Assembly (NCBI GenBank): GCA_030280995.1
Contig: JASXTE010000004.1
Span: 11,895,501-11,959,500 of the forward strand
Direction of reading: 5' to 3'
Source: Hemileia vastatrix
Taxonomy: Eukaryota; Basidiomycota; Pucciniomycetes; Pucciniales; Zaghouaniaceae
DNA: 64,000 nucleotides
Positions 22,201-32,946 of this stretch are shown piece by piece. Position 1 is the stretch's first letter, and each line of letters opens with the position of its first letter. Under the pieces are notes generated by a model that saw only the letters and a list, made by a program, of their open reading frames with translations, was not told the origin of the DNA and ran no database searches. Position numbers and translations under genes: made by a program.

Positions 22201-23359
22201 GAGCAAAGGCCATAGGAAAAGATTTTATCAAGTTAATGATGGAATCTTTATCCTCACCAGAAAGTTGTTCTCCAAAAGAGGCATTGTCAATTTCAGACAT
22301 AAGGGCATGCATTTCCTTTGTAGATCTTCCTTTATATTGAACCACAGAATTACATGTGTTCAATTCTGGTTTTAATAATTTTTTAGGGGAGGAAATTTTA
22401 AATTTTCTCTTCCCATTCAACCCCATTGTGAAACATTGGTTTGAAGGATCCAAATTTATGCCATAATTGGTTAAAATATCATTCCCTACAATAAACCAAT
22501 TGCTCAAGTTATCATTTTTCATGACAACAAAATCACAAATAGCTCTTACAAAACCATGGTTATATTTAAAAAACACTGTGGCTTTGTATTTACCAATGGG
22601 GGACAAAACAGAGCCATACCCTCTCCAATTTTCAGAAATGATAGGCAACAGTTTAGATTTATAGTCTTGATCTACTGAGGCAAGTGCTCTTTCAGATACT
22701 ACACTTCCTCCAGCTCCAGAATCCAGAACAACTTCAATGCTGGTTCCATTGATCAAGACTGGTGCCTTAAGAGGGGCAATAATAATTGAGTTATCCTCAA
22801 TGTTCTTTATGATCTCAGCATCCTCAACTGTAGATAAATCACTATTATCAATGTCAATAGTATTTAAATAATGAATATCTTCTTCCAGCATCAAGATTTC
22901 TTGTTGAGATTCATATGAAATATTGCTGGCACAATCACTTGATGTATCATCCAGTGCCACTGTGTCATCAGCATGCTCCTCTGTTTGTTCTACAAGATTT
23001 ATCTTCCTGTCACAAACATGGCCTTTCTTCCAAGGCTTGTTGCACTTGAAGCAAGTGTTTGTTGCATACTTCTTTGGTGCAACAGGGGCAGAAGGTTTAC
23101 CAACCTTTTCCAGAGGTTTTTGTTGGTAAGTGGAGGGTTTCTCCAAAGGGGTCCTAGGAATGAATCTTCTTGCATCATACTTATTGTTTAGAAGTATCTC
23201 ATTGCAAGTATTAATGAAAGAAGAGGGTTCTTTGGAGAACTCAGTCCTAGCCACAATCAAGTCTCTCAGAGACATTGGTAATTTATAGAGGATCCTGTCC
23301 TTCCATAAATCAAACTCCATATTTGGGTCCATTGCCCTTAAGATTTTTACAAGTTTCAT
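19214..23359 (-). CDS. Gag-Pol polyprotein of element F, uninterrupted, N-terminus missing
   Basis: 1381 codons without a stop. A gag C-terminus with a zinc knuckle CFKCNKPWKKGHVC (residues 103-116) leads into an aspartic protease (VVLDSGAGGSV, about 211-220). RT has catalytic YIDDIIIFSKT (about 569), RNase H begins LYTDASFIGLG, and integrase shows an HHCC zinc domain (HDDILAGHFD to CDSCQKSK) and DDE core (NMDFVTGLP, IISDRDPKF, HPQTDGLAERM). The end (YDSWIPGKEISNLP) resembles a chromodomain. The frame stays open upstream of 23359 into the junction with element B and there meets B's TGA, so most of F's gag is gone. Integrity of 4.1 kb suggests recent activity. It cannot be autonomous as it stands. 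Confidence 0.9.
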   Translation of the reverse strand: MKLVKILRAMDPNMEFDLWKDRILYKLPMSLRDLIVARTEFSKEPSSFINTCNEILLNNKYDARRFIPRTPLEKPSTYQQKPLEKVGKPSAPVAPKKYATNTCFKCNKPWKKGHVCDRKINLVEQTEEHADDTVALDDTSSDCASNISYESQQEILMLEEDIHYLNTIDIDNSDLSTVEDAEIIKNIEDNSIIIAPLKAPVLINGTSIEVVLDSGAGGSVVSERALASVDQDYKSKLLPIISENWRGYGSVLSPIGKYKATVFFKYNHGFVRAICDFVVMKNDNLSNWFIVGNDILTNYGINLDPSNQCFTMGLNGKRKFKISSPKKLLKPELNTCNSVVQYKGRSTKEMHALMSEIDNASFGEQLSGEDKDSIINLIKSFPMAFAHGSHELGLVKEEMKLSLSCPLTDLPPNLKKKTYPASPTKRKDIEDNISTLLKMNIIEKVVETPKYCVISPVLISYEKDKARLCGDYRALNTYTVDDIYPLPRISSIHATLQGSKYISCLDGNKGYHQVPVEKNSQNFLMIATHMGIYKYIRMPFGPKNAPSIFQKVMDNTFNQEIIEGWLMVYIDDIIIFSKTFEDHIKHLCKVFQKMDEINMTLSLKKCKFGFHSLKVLGHVVSGLQICVDQKKVAAIQQVKAPTTVRELQSFLGMCGYYRQYIKNYQVIALPLTQLTRKDVAFVWNSERQRAFDTMKHCLMSAPILALPDFDQPFVLYTDASFIGLGAALHQKQVINDKVSEVVICYISRTLRNSELKYGATQLEFLAVVWALEKLHYYLDDQKFELVTDCSAVKSLLNLKTPNRHMFRWQLAVQEYRGRMKIIHRAGIGHSNVDMLSRLPLPNDDSNPAYDPEDEIIHIHGIYVVDMEEELLQLILESYDEDTDLKKLCTILNDPKNASIQALIKTLPPKYQKGLEKGKFSIDEGYLYYRRNLSNVIVIPPSMKEIILKICHDDILAGHFDLDKTMIRIKNTAWWANMSEDTKLYVESCDSCQKSKRLTGKRAGLMQHIEPPDAPWQKINMDFVTGLPIAGKDSYNSCWVIVDRFTKMCKFIPTHKDVSTKELAFLWWSHMFNTAGFPKAIISDRDPKFTSEFWMSLMDVCGCDLKLSTAHHPQTDGLAERMIQTLEDMIRRYCAFGLEYKDNDRFTHDWVTLLPGLEFAYNSTVHSVTQRKPFELWLGYVPNTPAQIINNKIPKLDIHPGVKSFLQMQQLCRNHAQKCIEKSFEYEKKRWDKSHKEYTFKKGDEVLISTIHFNLQGNNKLKDPFVGFFVVRRMIGDNAVEVILYSPYDRKHPVFPISLLKPYTSNSDLFPKSRGTPKKTPNEITETAEIEKILNDRIVTAEKGTEYLLRFKNKSSEYDSWIPGKEISNLPTLLKKYKKKKS

Positions 23360-23425
23360 TAAAATCTCAATAGGTTTATCAGTAGAAGAGCTATATCTAG
23401 TTTCCTCATATGAGTTGTTGAAAAT

Positions 23426-25573
23426 TCATTTCACATTTGCTGGGTTCTTTTCAGCAAATGTGTCCCCCTGCTGTGGGTAAACATCGTCCCGACGTGACAA
23501 GATATCTGGGACAATGCAGTTCTTACCTGGGCAATAGGAAATAGAAAAAGGAAATTCAGACAGAAATTCAGCCCACCTGGATTGACGCCTGGTTAACACT
23601 TTAGAAGACATGAAGTATTTCAAAGCATTGTGATCAGTTAAAATTTGAAAAGGACTATCTAGGCTGAGAAGAAAAGAACACCATTTTTTAAGACAATGGA
23701 TAATAGCTAAAAGCTCTTTGTCATGAATTTCATAATTTAATTCCGCGGCTATGAGTTTGCGTGACTCAAAAGCAACAGGATGAAACAAATTTGTTTCAGG
23801 ATTTAATTGGGAGATGACCCCTGCAATAGCATAATCGCTCGCATCTGTCTCAACTATTGTCGAGGCCGAAGGATCAAAATGCCGAAGAATTGGGGCTGTG
23901 GTGAACGCCGTTTTTAGTGCTTCGAATTCCTTTCGTGCTGTAGAAGTAAAAACAAAAGGAATATCTTTTCTAAGAAGAGAAGTAAGATTGGAAATAGTTT
24001 TAGAGTAATCTTTAATAAATCTTCTATAGAAGTTTGCAAAACCCGAAAATCCTTGGAGTGATTTAATGTTTTTGGGCTCAGGCCATTCCAGGATTTTCCT
24101 GACTTTTTTGTCATCCATGACTAAACCGTCAGTGGACAACGTAAACCCCAAAAAATCAATTGATTTGAGGTGGAATTCGCATTTATTATGCTTGGCGTAG
24201 AGACCATGATCTCGAAGACAATTTAGGACCTGTCGAACATGATGAATATGTTCATCCAGTGTTTTCGAGAATATTAAAATATCATCTAAATAGACGACTA
24301 CAAATTGTTCAACAACATCTTGAAAGATATCATTAACAAAAGTTTGAAAAGTTGAAGGTGCGTTACATAATCCAAAAGGCATAACTAAATATTCAAAACT
24401 ACCAAATCTAGTGCGCATTGCAGTCAGTGGTTCATGACCTTCCGCAATGCGAATAAGATTGTAAGCGCCTCTAAGATCAATTTTAGAAAAGAAATTAGCA
24501 CCATTGAAAAGGGTAAGAAGTAATGACATAGGAGGAACAGGATATGCATTTTTCTTTGTGACTGTGTTGAGCTGTCTATAGTCAACACACAACCTAAGAC
24601 TACCGTCCTTCTTTTTTACAAAGAGGACAGGGGAGCCGGTTGGAGATTTACTGGCTCTGATGAAACCTTTGGCTACATTCTCTGCAATGTAGTCTCGAAG
24701 AACTTGAGATTCGTCCTTCGATAGAGAATAGACAGGACCTGCCGGAGGTACTGGGCCTATTAACTCTATTTGATGGTCGTAGGGTCGATGAGGTGGTAAC
24801 TTATCGGCCTTGCGGATTGAGAAAACATCGAGGAAATCGTGGTAGATTTCTGGTAGAGTTGATTTAATGGCTTCAACGTTGATTTGGTCATCCTCTTCAT
24901 CTTCGAGAGAATCTGTCGAGGTGATACCTGTATTGAGAGAGCATAATTCGATTACTTCGAGGCAATTTAAATCCTCTTCGAGTGAAGTCATCGAGCTAGA
25001 AGGGTTAGCCAATTGCTCATTTAAAGAAGGTACAGATGCTTGCAAGTCATCTGGCAGAGATTTGTCCTCTAGCAGGACGTTGTCAGGCGGGTTGTTTAAC
25101 TCCCTATTGACCTGCATTAAAGAATCAGAAATATACTTAGAGCGTGGGGTGATCAATCCCCGGGTCCAATCAATTTCGGGATTCCAATACGTTAAAAAGT
25201 CATGGCCAAGAATGGTATCGTCCATCCTTGGGGCGTCCAAGACTGATAATTCCCACTCGAAGGGGGGAAAATTCGGAAAGTTGAAAACCCATAAAACTTT
25301 CTTACTTACCCAATATTTGGGTTCCTCTGATTCGACCAAATAGATGGGAGTTTGATCGATATCTGTAAATGTTAGTTGAAGCTTCTCGGCAAAAGATAAA
25401 CTAACAAAAGAAATTGAAGCTCCAGAGTCTATAAGACAACTGAAGGGGATATCCTCCTTAAAAAGAATGAATCTCAAGCGGTTTAAGGCAACTCCAGTCC
25501 TTAAGACATGGAGGTTCTGTGCACTGGGAGAGATAAGATAGTTTGCTTTGCACACAAGTAAACTATCTACTAG
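23426..25573 (-). CDS. pol: Pol of element B: protease, RT, RNase H
   Basis: Entered by a -1 shift from gag. The frame is open from CTA 25573 to TGA 23426, over 710 codons without interruption. The protease site is CLIDSGASISF, RT has the catalytic box YLDDILIF, and RNase H starts TDASDYAIAG and ends at the LSRRDD tether. The terminal TGA is TAA in element A, so the ancestral codon was probably CGA and pol then continued into integrase. All visible catalytic motifs are intact, but without integrase the copy cannot transpose by itself. Confidence 0.85.
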   Translation of the reverse strand, partial: LVDSLLVCKANYLISPSAQNLHVLRTGVALNRLRFILFKEDIPFSCLIDSGASISFVSLSFAEKLQLTFTDIDQTPIYLVESEEPKYWVSKKVLWVFNFPNFPPFEWELSVLDAPRMDDTILGHDFLTYWNPEIDWTRGLITPRSKYISDSLMQVNRELNNPPDNVLLEDKSLPDDLQASVPSLNEQLANPSSSMTSLEEDLNCLEVIELCSLNTGITSTDSLEDEEDDQINVEAIKSTLPEIYHDFLDVFSIRKADKLPPHRPYDHQIELIGPVPPAGPVYSLSKDESQVLRDYIAENVAKGFIRASKSPTGSPVLFVKKKDGSLRLCVDYRQLNTVTKKNAYPVPPMSLLLTLFNGANFFSKIDLRGAYNLIRIAEGHEPLTAMRTRFGSFEYLVMPFGLCNAPSTFQTFVNDIFQDVVEQFVVVYLDDILIFSKTLDEHIHHVRQVLNCLRDHGLYAKHNKCEFHLKSIDFLGFTLSTDGLVMDDKKVRKILEWPEPKNIKSLQGFSGFANFYRRFIKDYSKTISNLTSLLRKDIPFVFTSTARKEFEALKTAFTTAPILRHFDPSASTIVETDASDYAIAGVISQLNPETNLFHPVAFESRKLIAAELNYEIHDKELLAIIHCLKKWCSFLLSLDSPFQILTDHNALKYFMSSKVLTRRQSRWAEFLSEFPFSISYCPGKNCIVPDILSRRDDVYPQQGDTFAEKNPANVK

Positions 25574-25579
25574 TTTTTT
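25536..25579 (-). promoter_or_regulatory. -1 ribosomal frameshift site, element B
   Basis: On the minus strand A_AAA_AAC (25579-25573) is followed at once by the gag TAG (25572-25570). Four bases after the heptamer a perfect 9-bp stem starts: AGATAGTTT (25568-25560) with AAACTATCT (25544-25536), loop 15 nt. Slippage joins gag to the open pol frame. The design follows the X_XXY_YYZ plus stimulatory structure rule. Confidence 0.7.
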
Positions 25580-26757
25580 GACTTCGAACTAGTACCTTCT
25601 CTTTCCTTCAACTTTACACAGTCTTCCAACTTGTGCTTACCCCCACAATACATACATAACCCATTATCTGCTCTTCTCTTCCTCTCAGCTTCTTTAAGTT
25701 CCCCTTTAGGATCCAGTACTTTGCTGATATCACCTGGGGTTGAGCCTTTTGGTCGAGTTTTATCCTTTCCCTTATTGGGTTTGGATTGAGTCGAGGAGGA
25801 TTGATTTGGTCGTGGGTGTGAAGAAGGTCCCGATTTAAAATTTAGGCCTTGAGATTTGTTGGCATATCGACGATGTTGAAGTCGTCCTTGATAAACGCCG
25901 TCAAGTTCGAGGGTTCGATCCATTAAATCCGTTAAAGTAGTCATCTTCTGACCGTGAAGATTTAATTGATCCAGAATCCTCGAAGGAAGTCCTTTCTTGA
26001 AATGATACTTAAGGGCAGCATCATTCCAACCTACTCAAGTTTGAAGTGCTCTGAAGTTCGAGATATATTCAGAGGCTTTACCATTATCACTCATGCGAAG
26101 AAAATCAAGTTCAATTTCTGCGTTGTCCGTTTCATTAGGATCCCCAAACAACGTAAAAAGTTGGTCTTCGAACTTTTCCCAATTATTGATAAGTAAGTGG
26201 GTTTCTGTCGAAGAAAGCATGAGTAGATAAGGTTCGAACCATCTTGCTGCTTTCCCGGCTAGGAATGAAGAAGCGTAAACAACCTTTGATCGGTCGCTGT
26301 TAAAGGTTCGAGGGTCATTATGGAACAGTAGCTTGCAGGTTTGCAAGAAGGGTCGCAATCTGTCGGGGTGATCTCCGTCGAATTTGTCAGGAGATTTCAT
26401 AGAAGGAGTTTTGAACTTAGATCCCTCTGAAGACGTTGGATTTGAAAGGGTTTTCATGAAAAGTCTCATGAAATCTTCCAGAGAGTTAGATGGTCCCGGT
26501 TCTGAGGATTGGCCAGAAGGGTGATTGGCAGGGGCGGATGGTGCCTCATGCATTGTATCCTCTCCTTCTTCTTCATCACTAGAATCCTCAAAATCTTGTG
26601 GAATGTCTTCTACAGATTGAACTGAGTGTTGCCGTTCCCTAAGGTCGAGTGGTTCCAAAGAGTGAGTGCGAGAAACAGACCTTGTGGCTGTTGGCCTGCC
26701 TCTAGCGCGAGCTCTAGTAGTAGCGCCCGTAGGAGGAGTGCGTTGAACAGGTGCCAT
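25570..26757 (-). pseudogene. gag: gag of element B, one in-frame stop
   Basis: 395 codons, MAPVQRTPPTG start, same layout as the element A gag: Arg-rich N-terminus, acidic segment, capsid domain with ARWFEP, Lys-rich linker, and zinc knuckle CMYCGGKHKLEDC near the end. A single stop, TGA at 26037-26035, replaces the CGA that element A still has at the same codon. Each copy therefore keeps codons the other lost. Ends at TAG 25572-25570 within the frameshift site. Confidence 0.85.
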
Positions 26758-26831
26758 TTAAAATTTTTTAGAAGCACCTAAAAAAGACGTAGTAGTGCAA
26801 AGAATGAGAACTACGGAGAATTAAATTATAC

Positions 26832-27604
26832 TGTCACCGGACGACCTACGCACAAGGTCGAGGATGTTCCTGAAAGTGAGATGAGGGATTTAGAAACTTC
26901 TTCAAAGCACAGAGGAATGATTCGAGGAAATTATTCGAAGGTCACTCGAAGTAATAGCTATAGGTTCGAGGTTTGTTCGAGAAGAATTATAAACTAGTTC
27001 CAAGGTAATAATAATTCTTAGAATCTCACAAAGGGTTGGAAACTCAATAGTCAAAGATTTAGGATTTAGAAATGAATATTGAGAAGGTAAAAGAAAGATA
27101 CAATAACAATGATTTAACTTTTAAGGTTTTTCCACTATTAATGTAAATACGATATTATAATTTAATTCTAAGGAATATCAAACCAAATACCCAACTCCTT
27201 TTATATCCTTTGTTCCTCCTCGCATTGACCTCCCTTCCATCGCAGTATTCCCATTCCATTGACCATTACTAACATACACTTAGACCCTCTTCACTAAATA
27301 TCCGTCCATGCTCAATATACCCCTTTTTAATTAATTAACAAAACTTTAATGAAAAACTACTACTGTACTATTTCGTTGATCCTAGCGCTGTGCGTCGCTT
27401 ATTGAAAAGGACTAAGGTACCCTATTGGGAGATTGACTAATTTAGATTTAGAGTTTAGGCTAGCGCAGTTAAATAGTAAGTACACAAAGGAAAAATCGCA
27501 GTTGCTATGGAGAATTGCTTTCTGCGCTTCGAGTATAGATGTAGGACTCGATATTATTGATTTATTGAGTTAATTTCGCCTCGAGTGTCACGTGGCGCGT
27601 GACA
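26832..27604 (-). repeat. 5' LTR of element B
   Basis: 773 bp. In minus orientation begins TGTCACGCGCCACGTGACAC and ends CCGGTGACA. Homologous to the element A LTR but rich in TCGA and other CpG where A has TTGA or CA. Confidence 0.85.
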
Positions 27605-28400
27605 GAAACCTTCTAAATTCAATGGTCCAATTTTTCAATGAGGAAACACAGTACAGTGCAGGGCACAAAGAGGGTGTTCAACACTTGGGAAAACTTCTCT
27701 TAAAAATATTATACAAATATGATAACTTCCTGCAATACTTATGAACTCTCCATGTACAGGAACTATGTTAACTGCCCATGAGACTAATACAGAAAATTCA
27801 GATCACCTGCCAATAGGAAGAAAGCCATTTAATATCTCTTACCCCTAACCTCACTCTCTGAAAATATTTTACCCAATTCATCCACACTACACTACAACTT
27901 ATTGGATAGAAGAGAAAGCTATAAAATCAACCATTACATGTCTAAAATTTTCTATCTGCTGAAGTGAGGTTAAGGTCCAAATCACTTCACTTCAGCTTCC
28001 CCCAGAAGAATTAAGACACCTTCTAAAGGACTTAAATTTAGGTAAGTTCTCCTACTCACATTGTATCTAAATAAAGTTTTTCTCCTCTGATATGTTCAAA
28101 TTTTCATGTTTACATGCTGATCACTTCCAAAAAAACATATGTTCCTACAAAAACTCTTTAGAAATTACTTTACTTGGTACAAGGATTGATCACTCAACCT
28201 GGGGAACAAAGGGTGTCTTCACATTTTGAATTACAGTTGAAATATTGCACCTAATTGGTTCACTTCTTCCAGCTCTGGATGGGATCTCAAAACTCACTCA
28301 AATATATGTATCTTAAAGTTACCCTCTCTTGAAGGCTCAACTGAATCTGAATCATGACTATGGAGAAATATTTCTTCCTTCTATTCTATGCTGAAAGAGA
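27605..28400. other. Unassigned stretch before the Helitron
   Basis: No ORF or repeat that I can support. It may contain decayed 5' Helitron sequence, but no Helitron motif is readable before about 28415. Confidence 0.35.
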
Positions 28401-28414
28401 CGTGGGGGAGATGC

Positions 28415-31400
28415 AATCCTTGTGTGAACCTGTTTAAAACAGCTCAAGAGAGAATAGCACAGGGTGATGACCCCATAAGACTTCAACTCACCAGGAAAGT
28501 ACCCAGAAATTTGGATCTTTGATGGTATAACTTCCCTAAAGCTTCTGAAACTGGTGTTATTATGCAGGGAAGTGATGAAGAGTTTTGGGGATACAGGAAT
28601 ATTATTTTGGAACAACACACCACGCAATATGGGGGGCGGAATTGCTAGCAAGTCCGCAACCTTGAAACCTAATTCATATATTTTTGAGCCCACATTGAAT
28701 CAGTGATGAAACCACCAAGAAAAAATATTGACATTCTGGTGAACTCAATATGAATACAACTTGAACACTTAATGAAGCATAGCTAATAATACTTTGAACA
28801 AATCTTGCAATATGAAGAATATGATTTTTTTATAGAAATTTTAATACAGTGCATATCACACCCAAATTATTCTGAAAAATACATATTTTAAACTATTTAA
28901 GAAGTTTCTTTTCAATTTAAAAAAAAAGTACACCAAAGTATAGATCCGGCAAGATACCATCTGACATAATTATATAAGTTTCTTTGGCCAGAAATACATG
29001 GAGAAACTATAATTTGAAATATGTAAATTTGTTCATGAAAGGTGGGACTGAGTTGAAAGGGAGGAAATTGGGGTTCAAGGATTGTTGAGACAAGTTAAAG
29101 GGGAGCAATGGGGCTACAAGGGTTGAAGAGGCTGGAGAGAGGGGTGAGGAAGGGTATATGGGGCAGCAAGAAGGTTTGGAAAGAGTTGGAAGGGAAGATT
29201 AAGGGTTTCCAAGGCATTTTGAATGAAGAAAAGGGTGGGGGAGAGGTTGGGAGGGGTGAAATGGAAATCAAAAGGAGATGGAACACAATGGGGCTGGGAG
29301 GGTAGCAAAAGGGGTGGGGAGGGAAGACAAGCATGTGTTGATAGAATTGAAAGGGATGGGGATTGGTGCAAACAGAGTGTGAAAATAGGAGGATGAACTA
29401 TGTTCTTTGGGCAAAGAACAGAGTTCACTGACATAAAATATTAGCTGAAACATAGTTTTCAATTCTGTAAAAACAGTTGTAGGTAATAGAAAAAGTCAAT
29501 GATTTTTTTATATGTAATCTGAAAGTTTTTAATAAAATTATTGTATTTAAGAATTGTGATATTGTCAACTGATTTTCATTGATCAACTTAAATTAATAAA
29601 GTATTATTTAAATAAGTTACTTCAAAAAATACTGTGCATTGAGTAGACTCATGGAATGATTTTTTCTGGATTCCATTCAGCTATCCTCACACTTTCGCTA
29701 TGTTTTAAATATAGATCCATTCTTATTTGTGTGATACTTCAAGTGAAATTTCAGTATTACTTCAGTCTGAGTTCCATCTGATTTCCATCTGACTTCAAGT
29801 TGAGGACTTGCTAGCAAGTCCCCCCCAAAAACTGTGTGGTGAAATAATGGAACTTTTCAATGTATAAATGAGTTGAATCCAAGATATTGCCCCTTGCATT
29901 TTACCCTATTATTCCCTTCTGGAGAGATTGGATGACAATTGGGAATTTATCTGACTTGAATAAATCATGCAGAAAATAATGAGGGTGAATTAAATGATGA
30001 TGATGAGAACATAGATTTTGACAGAAATAATGGACAAGAAGATGGTGCTTTTGTTGTCAAATTATTATTCTCTTTTTATATCTTTATTTCACAGTGTTAA
30101 CAATTTTTTTATAGCTTTACAGTGTAAAGGAGGCTCAAATATTGTGTCAGTGAGACAATATGATGCTTATCTATCTCACTTCCATCATCAAGCTTTTCCA
30201 ATACCTCACTCCTCTGGATTATTTATTCAAGAATATTTTGTTGACTTTTTTGTGCAGCCTTAGAAAAGCCGTCTATTCTGGATCAAAGAAAATCAAGCTG
30301 AAAGTGATGGTCTGTATGGTGGTGTTGTTGATGCAATAAATTGTGGGATGAGCTTGGAATAGATTGGCAATTGAATAATATAACCTTCCAGATTTTTTGG
30401 AGGTCCACAAAATATGACTAAACTTTATTATGATGCTATAGTTATTGTTTTTAAATCTTATAAACACAATCTGTTTATTACAGACACATTCAACCCAAAC
30501 TGGAAGGAAGTCAGTGACAATCTTCTTGATGGTCAAACTGTTCAAGATTGTCCAGAATTGGTGGAAAGGGTTTTCAAATTGAAACTTTATCCTATATTAA
30601 AAGAATCAGTTTAGAAAGGAAAAACTGAATGTTAGTGTGGTTTTCTTTTATCTTTTTTGGCATATGTGTATGTCTTTGAATTTCAGAAGAGGGGATTACC
30701 CCCAGCACACATTCTTATTTTCTTGGATCAACCTGATAAGCCAATCTCAGCAGAAGACATTGATTCAATTATTTCTGCTGAGTAACAAAACTCTATGGAA
30801 AACCCATTAATTTTAAATATTGTCATGAATTGCATGCTTCATAGCCCCTGTGTGAAATCTAATCCCCTCACTTCTTACATGAGATTGGAAAATGTTCTAA
30901 AAAATATCCACAAAAATATAGTGATTTAACCTCTATGGATGAAGAAAGTTATCCTTTATATAAGAGGAGGAAAAATTGAAGAGAATATTCCAAGTAAGAA
31001 GAAAGCTTTAACTAAACCAATCAAATTGTGGTCCCTTATAATCCCTATTTAAAATACTGCTTCAATTACCATATCAATGTTGAAGTGGAAAAAACAATCT
31101 TTGCAGTCAAGTATTTTTATACATATGTCTATAAAGATCATGATTGTGCAACAATGGTCTTGGAGGTCAAAAAACACAGCCTTTATGAAAAAATTATTTA
31201 AATGGAAGGTATATCTTTGCTTCTGAAGCATCTTGGCATATTCTTAGATTCCTCATGCATGGACACAGAACAACTGTTGTTAGGCTGCCACTTGATGTTC
31301 CTGGCCAAAAGTTTGTAATATTTGACCCTGAAAATAAGGAAAGAGAGTTGGGTGATGGTAAATATATTCTTAAAGAGTGGTTTACTGCTTTCTCAAAAGT

Positions 31401-32394
31401 AAACACTTTTTAGGTGGAAAAGGTGGTTAAGTATCCTTATGATTCTTCAAGATTTGTGTGGCACATGTAAGTTTGAATTTCTATCCCTCATATTTCAATT
31501 TTAATTGACAAGGTTCTCTTTATTAACAGAAATAAGAAAATATGGGCTTTGGGAAAAAAAGGTAATTCAATTGGGAGGGATTCCTTCTGTGGACCCAGTG
31601 CTCAATAAAAAATTTATTTTCAGCCTCTCCTCTACCATGTGCCTGGTCCAAAAATCTATAATTATTTAAAATCAGGAAATGAGATTATACATCCCAGTTT
31701 CAAAGCTGCTTTCTTGGAACTGGGACTTCTTGTAGATGATTCTGAGAACATGAAATTTCTTCAAGAGTTTTCTTCAATAAAGTCAGGTCATCAATTAAGG
31801 CTACTTTTTGTGTCAATCCTTATCTGGATCTGGTTATCTGATCCACTGGGTCTCTGGGAATAATATCATTTGGAATTTGTAGATGACTTCAGGAATTTAA
31901 TAAAGAACAAAATTCTTATTCTAAATCCTTCCTCTCACCAAGTTCAAGATTATTCTTTGACACCTATACATAATTTTCTTGATAAATATGGATCTTTATT
32001 ATCAGAATATGGACTTCCTGAGCCATTACAGCACTTCTGCTCCTCTTCTGGCTAGCTCATCTTGGAGTAAATGTCTTATGACCAGAAAAAGCTTTCCAAA
32101 TTCTTAAAATTTCAGTTTCTTTCCTCAAAAAAGTACCAAAAGAAAGCCTTTGATTCCATCAAGCAATCTTATGAAGCAAATGAGGATGGTTTATTTCTCT
32201 TAGATAGAACCAGTGGTACTGGAAGAACTTTTGGGGAAAATATACTTCTAGCATGGTGTCTGAGTTGGGGTCATGTTTTTCTTGCTGTATACTCTTCTGG
32301 AATGGCCTCAATTATTCTTCAGGGAGGAAGAACAGCTCATTCAAGGCTCACGATTCGAATTGATATTGAGCATAAATTTTATTTTCAAATAAAA
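28415..32394 (+). pseudogene. Helitron Rep-helicase, interrupted and decayed
   Basis: Rolling-circle transposon replicase. The N-terminal segment NPCVNLFKTAQERIAQG (28415 on) runs to NIILEQ, where a CACTA-like element (28618-29841) cuts in. After it come INELNPRY..LHFTLLFPSGE (29850 on), RQYDAYLSHFHH, then the Rep region LFITDTFNPNWKEV (about 30467) and GLPPAHILIFL (about 30691). In that last motif the HUH pair reads P-A-H, so one metal-binding His is lost. The Tyr region KYFYTYVYKDHD is near 31100. A GT-AG intron (about 31468-31530) fits in frame. The Pif1-like helicase starts FDSIKQSYEANEDG, with Walker A as SGTGRT (Lys to Arg) and GGRTAHSR. It breaks at 32396, where element D begins. Several stops and frameshifts. 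Confidence 0.8.
28618..29841. mobile_element. CACTA-like element, 1.2-kb non-coding copy
   Basis: Ends CACCACGCAATATGGGGGGCGG and CCCCCCC...CTGTGTGGTG carry the same terminal repeats and near-palindrome TTGCTAGCAA as the short MITEs here. The interior is longer and includes a purine-rich block (29040-29400) but no transposase. Helitron coding runs up to 28617 and resumes at 29842, so it inserted into the Helitron. Flanking triplets are ACA and AAA, an imperfect duplication. Confidence 0.7.
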
Positions 32395-32396
32395 TC

Positions 32397-32942
32397 ATTT
32401 GGTGGTCAGGAACGTTGGATTTGCAGGTGTGCATGGGCTCTTGATTAGTAGTCAGTGGTATATAGTGAAAAAGACAGTTTGGGGCAACTTTAATTATCAT
32501 TCAACCATCTGGTGGTGATATCCTTGTTCCTCACTCAGTTTTAACTATTGTTGGACACAATTTGGCTGTGTTTTGTTGCAAGTAAGTTCTTCATTTAACT
32601 TTACTTAGAAACTGTTTTCTCTGTTATAGTCTTGCAAGCTATAGCAAGTATCATTGCTGTCTCTGGTGTGGATTTGCAACCTACATCAAGTATCATTGCT
32701 TTCTCTGGTGTGTACATTAGTCTGAAGTTCAGTTCTTTGGTTTGGTAGTCTGTCTGGAGACTACTTTCTTGACTGATCAAGCAGTCAAGAGTGTTTGGAA
32801 AAGGGGCTTTGTGGTAACAGGAACCAATTCACTGTAACAGGTAAATCTCACTCTATTTTCTAAAGGGACAGAGGTTTTTCTTCTGGTTTTACTCCAACTC
32901 CCTTGGTCAAGGCCTAAAGCTAGTACTATAGGATTGTCTACA
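32397..32942 (+). repeat. 5' LTR of element D, truncated
   Basis: Matches 45391-45936 over its whole 546 bp with no net length change and ends GATTGTCTACA. The first half of the 1.09-kb LTR is absent. The break is directly at Helitron sequence. Confidence 0.8.
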
Positions 32943-32946
32943 TTTC

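Larger units (their letters stand above)
18783..23404 (-). mobile_element. Ty3/gypsy element F, 5'-truncated
   Basis: Minus orientation: a gag-pol ORF (23359 to 19214), a polypurine tract AGAGTGAGGGAG (19190-19179) and one LTR (19177 to 18783). There is no 5' LTR. The upstream end is a direct junction with element B near 23405. Distinct from A/B and from C/D in sequence and in having gag and pol in a single frame. Confidence 0.8.
23405..27604 (-). mobile_element. Ty3/gypsy chromovirus, element B, 3'-truncated
   Basis: Same family as element A, in minus orientation: 5' LTR 27604-26832, gag, frameshift site, then pol through RNase H. At about 23405, just after the RNase H stop, it joins element F. 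Integrase, chromodomain, antisense gene and 3' LTR are missing. It keeps most CpG-containing codons that are TpG or CpA in element A. Confidence 0.85.

Noticed and set aside
25905..25925. GGGTTCGATCC resembling a tRNA B box
   Set aside because: It lies inside the gag coding sequence of element B with no matching A box or cloverleaf.
28358..28693. 111-codon minus ORF
   Set aside because: It is antisense to clear Helitron coding and runs into the CACTA-like terminus.
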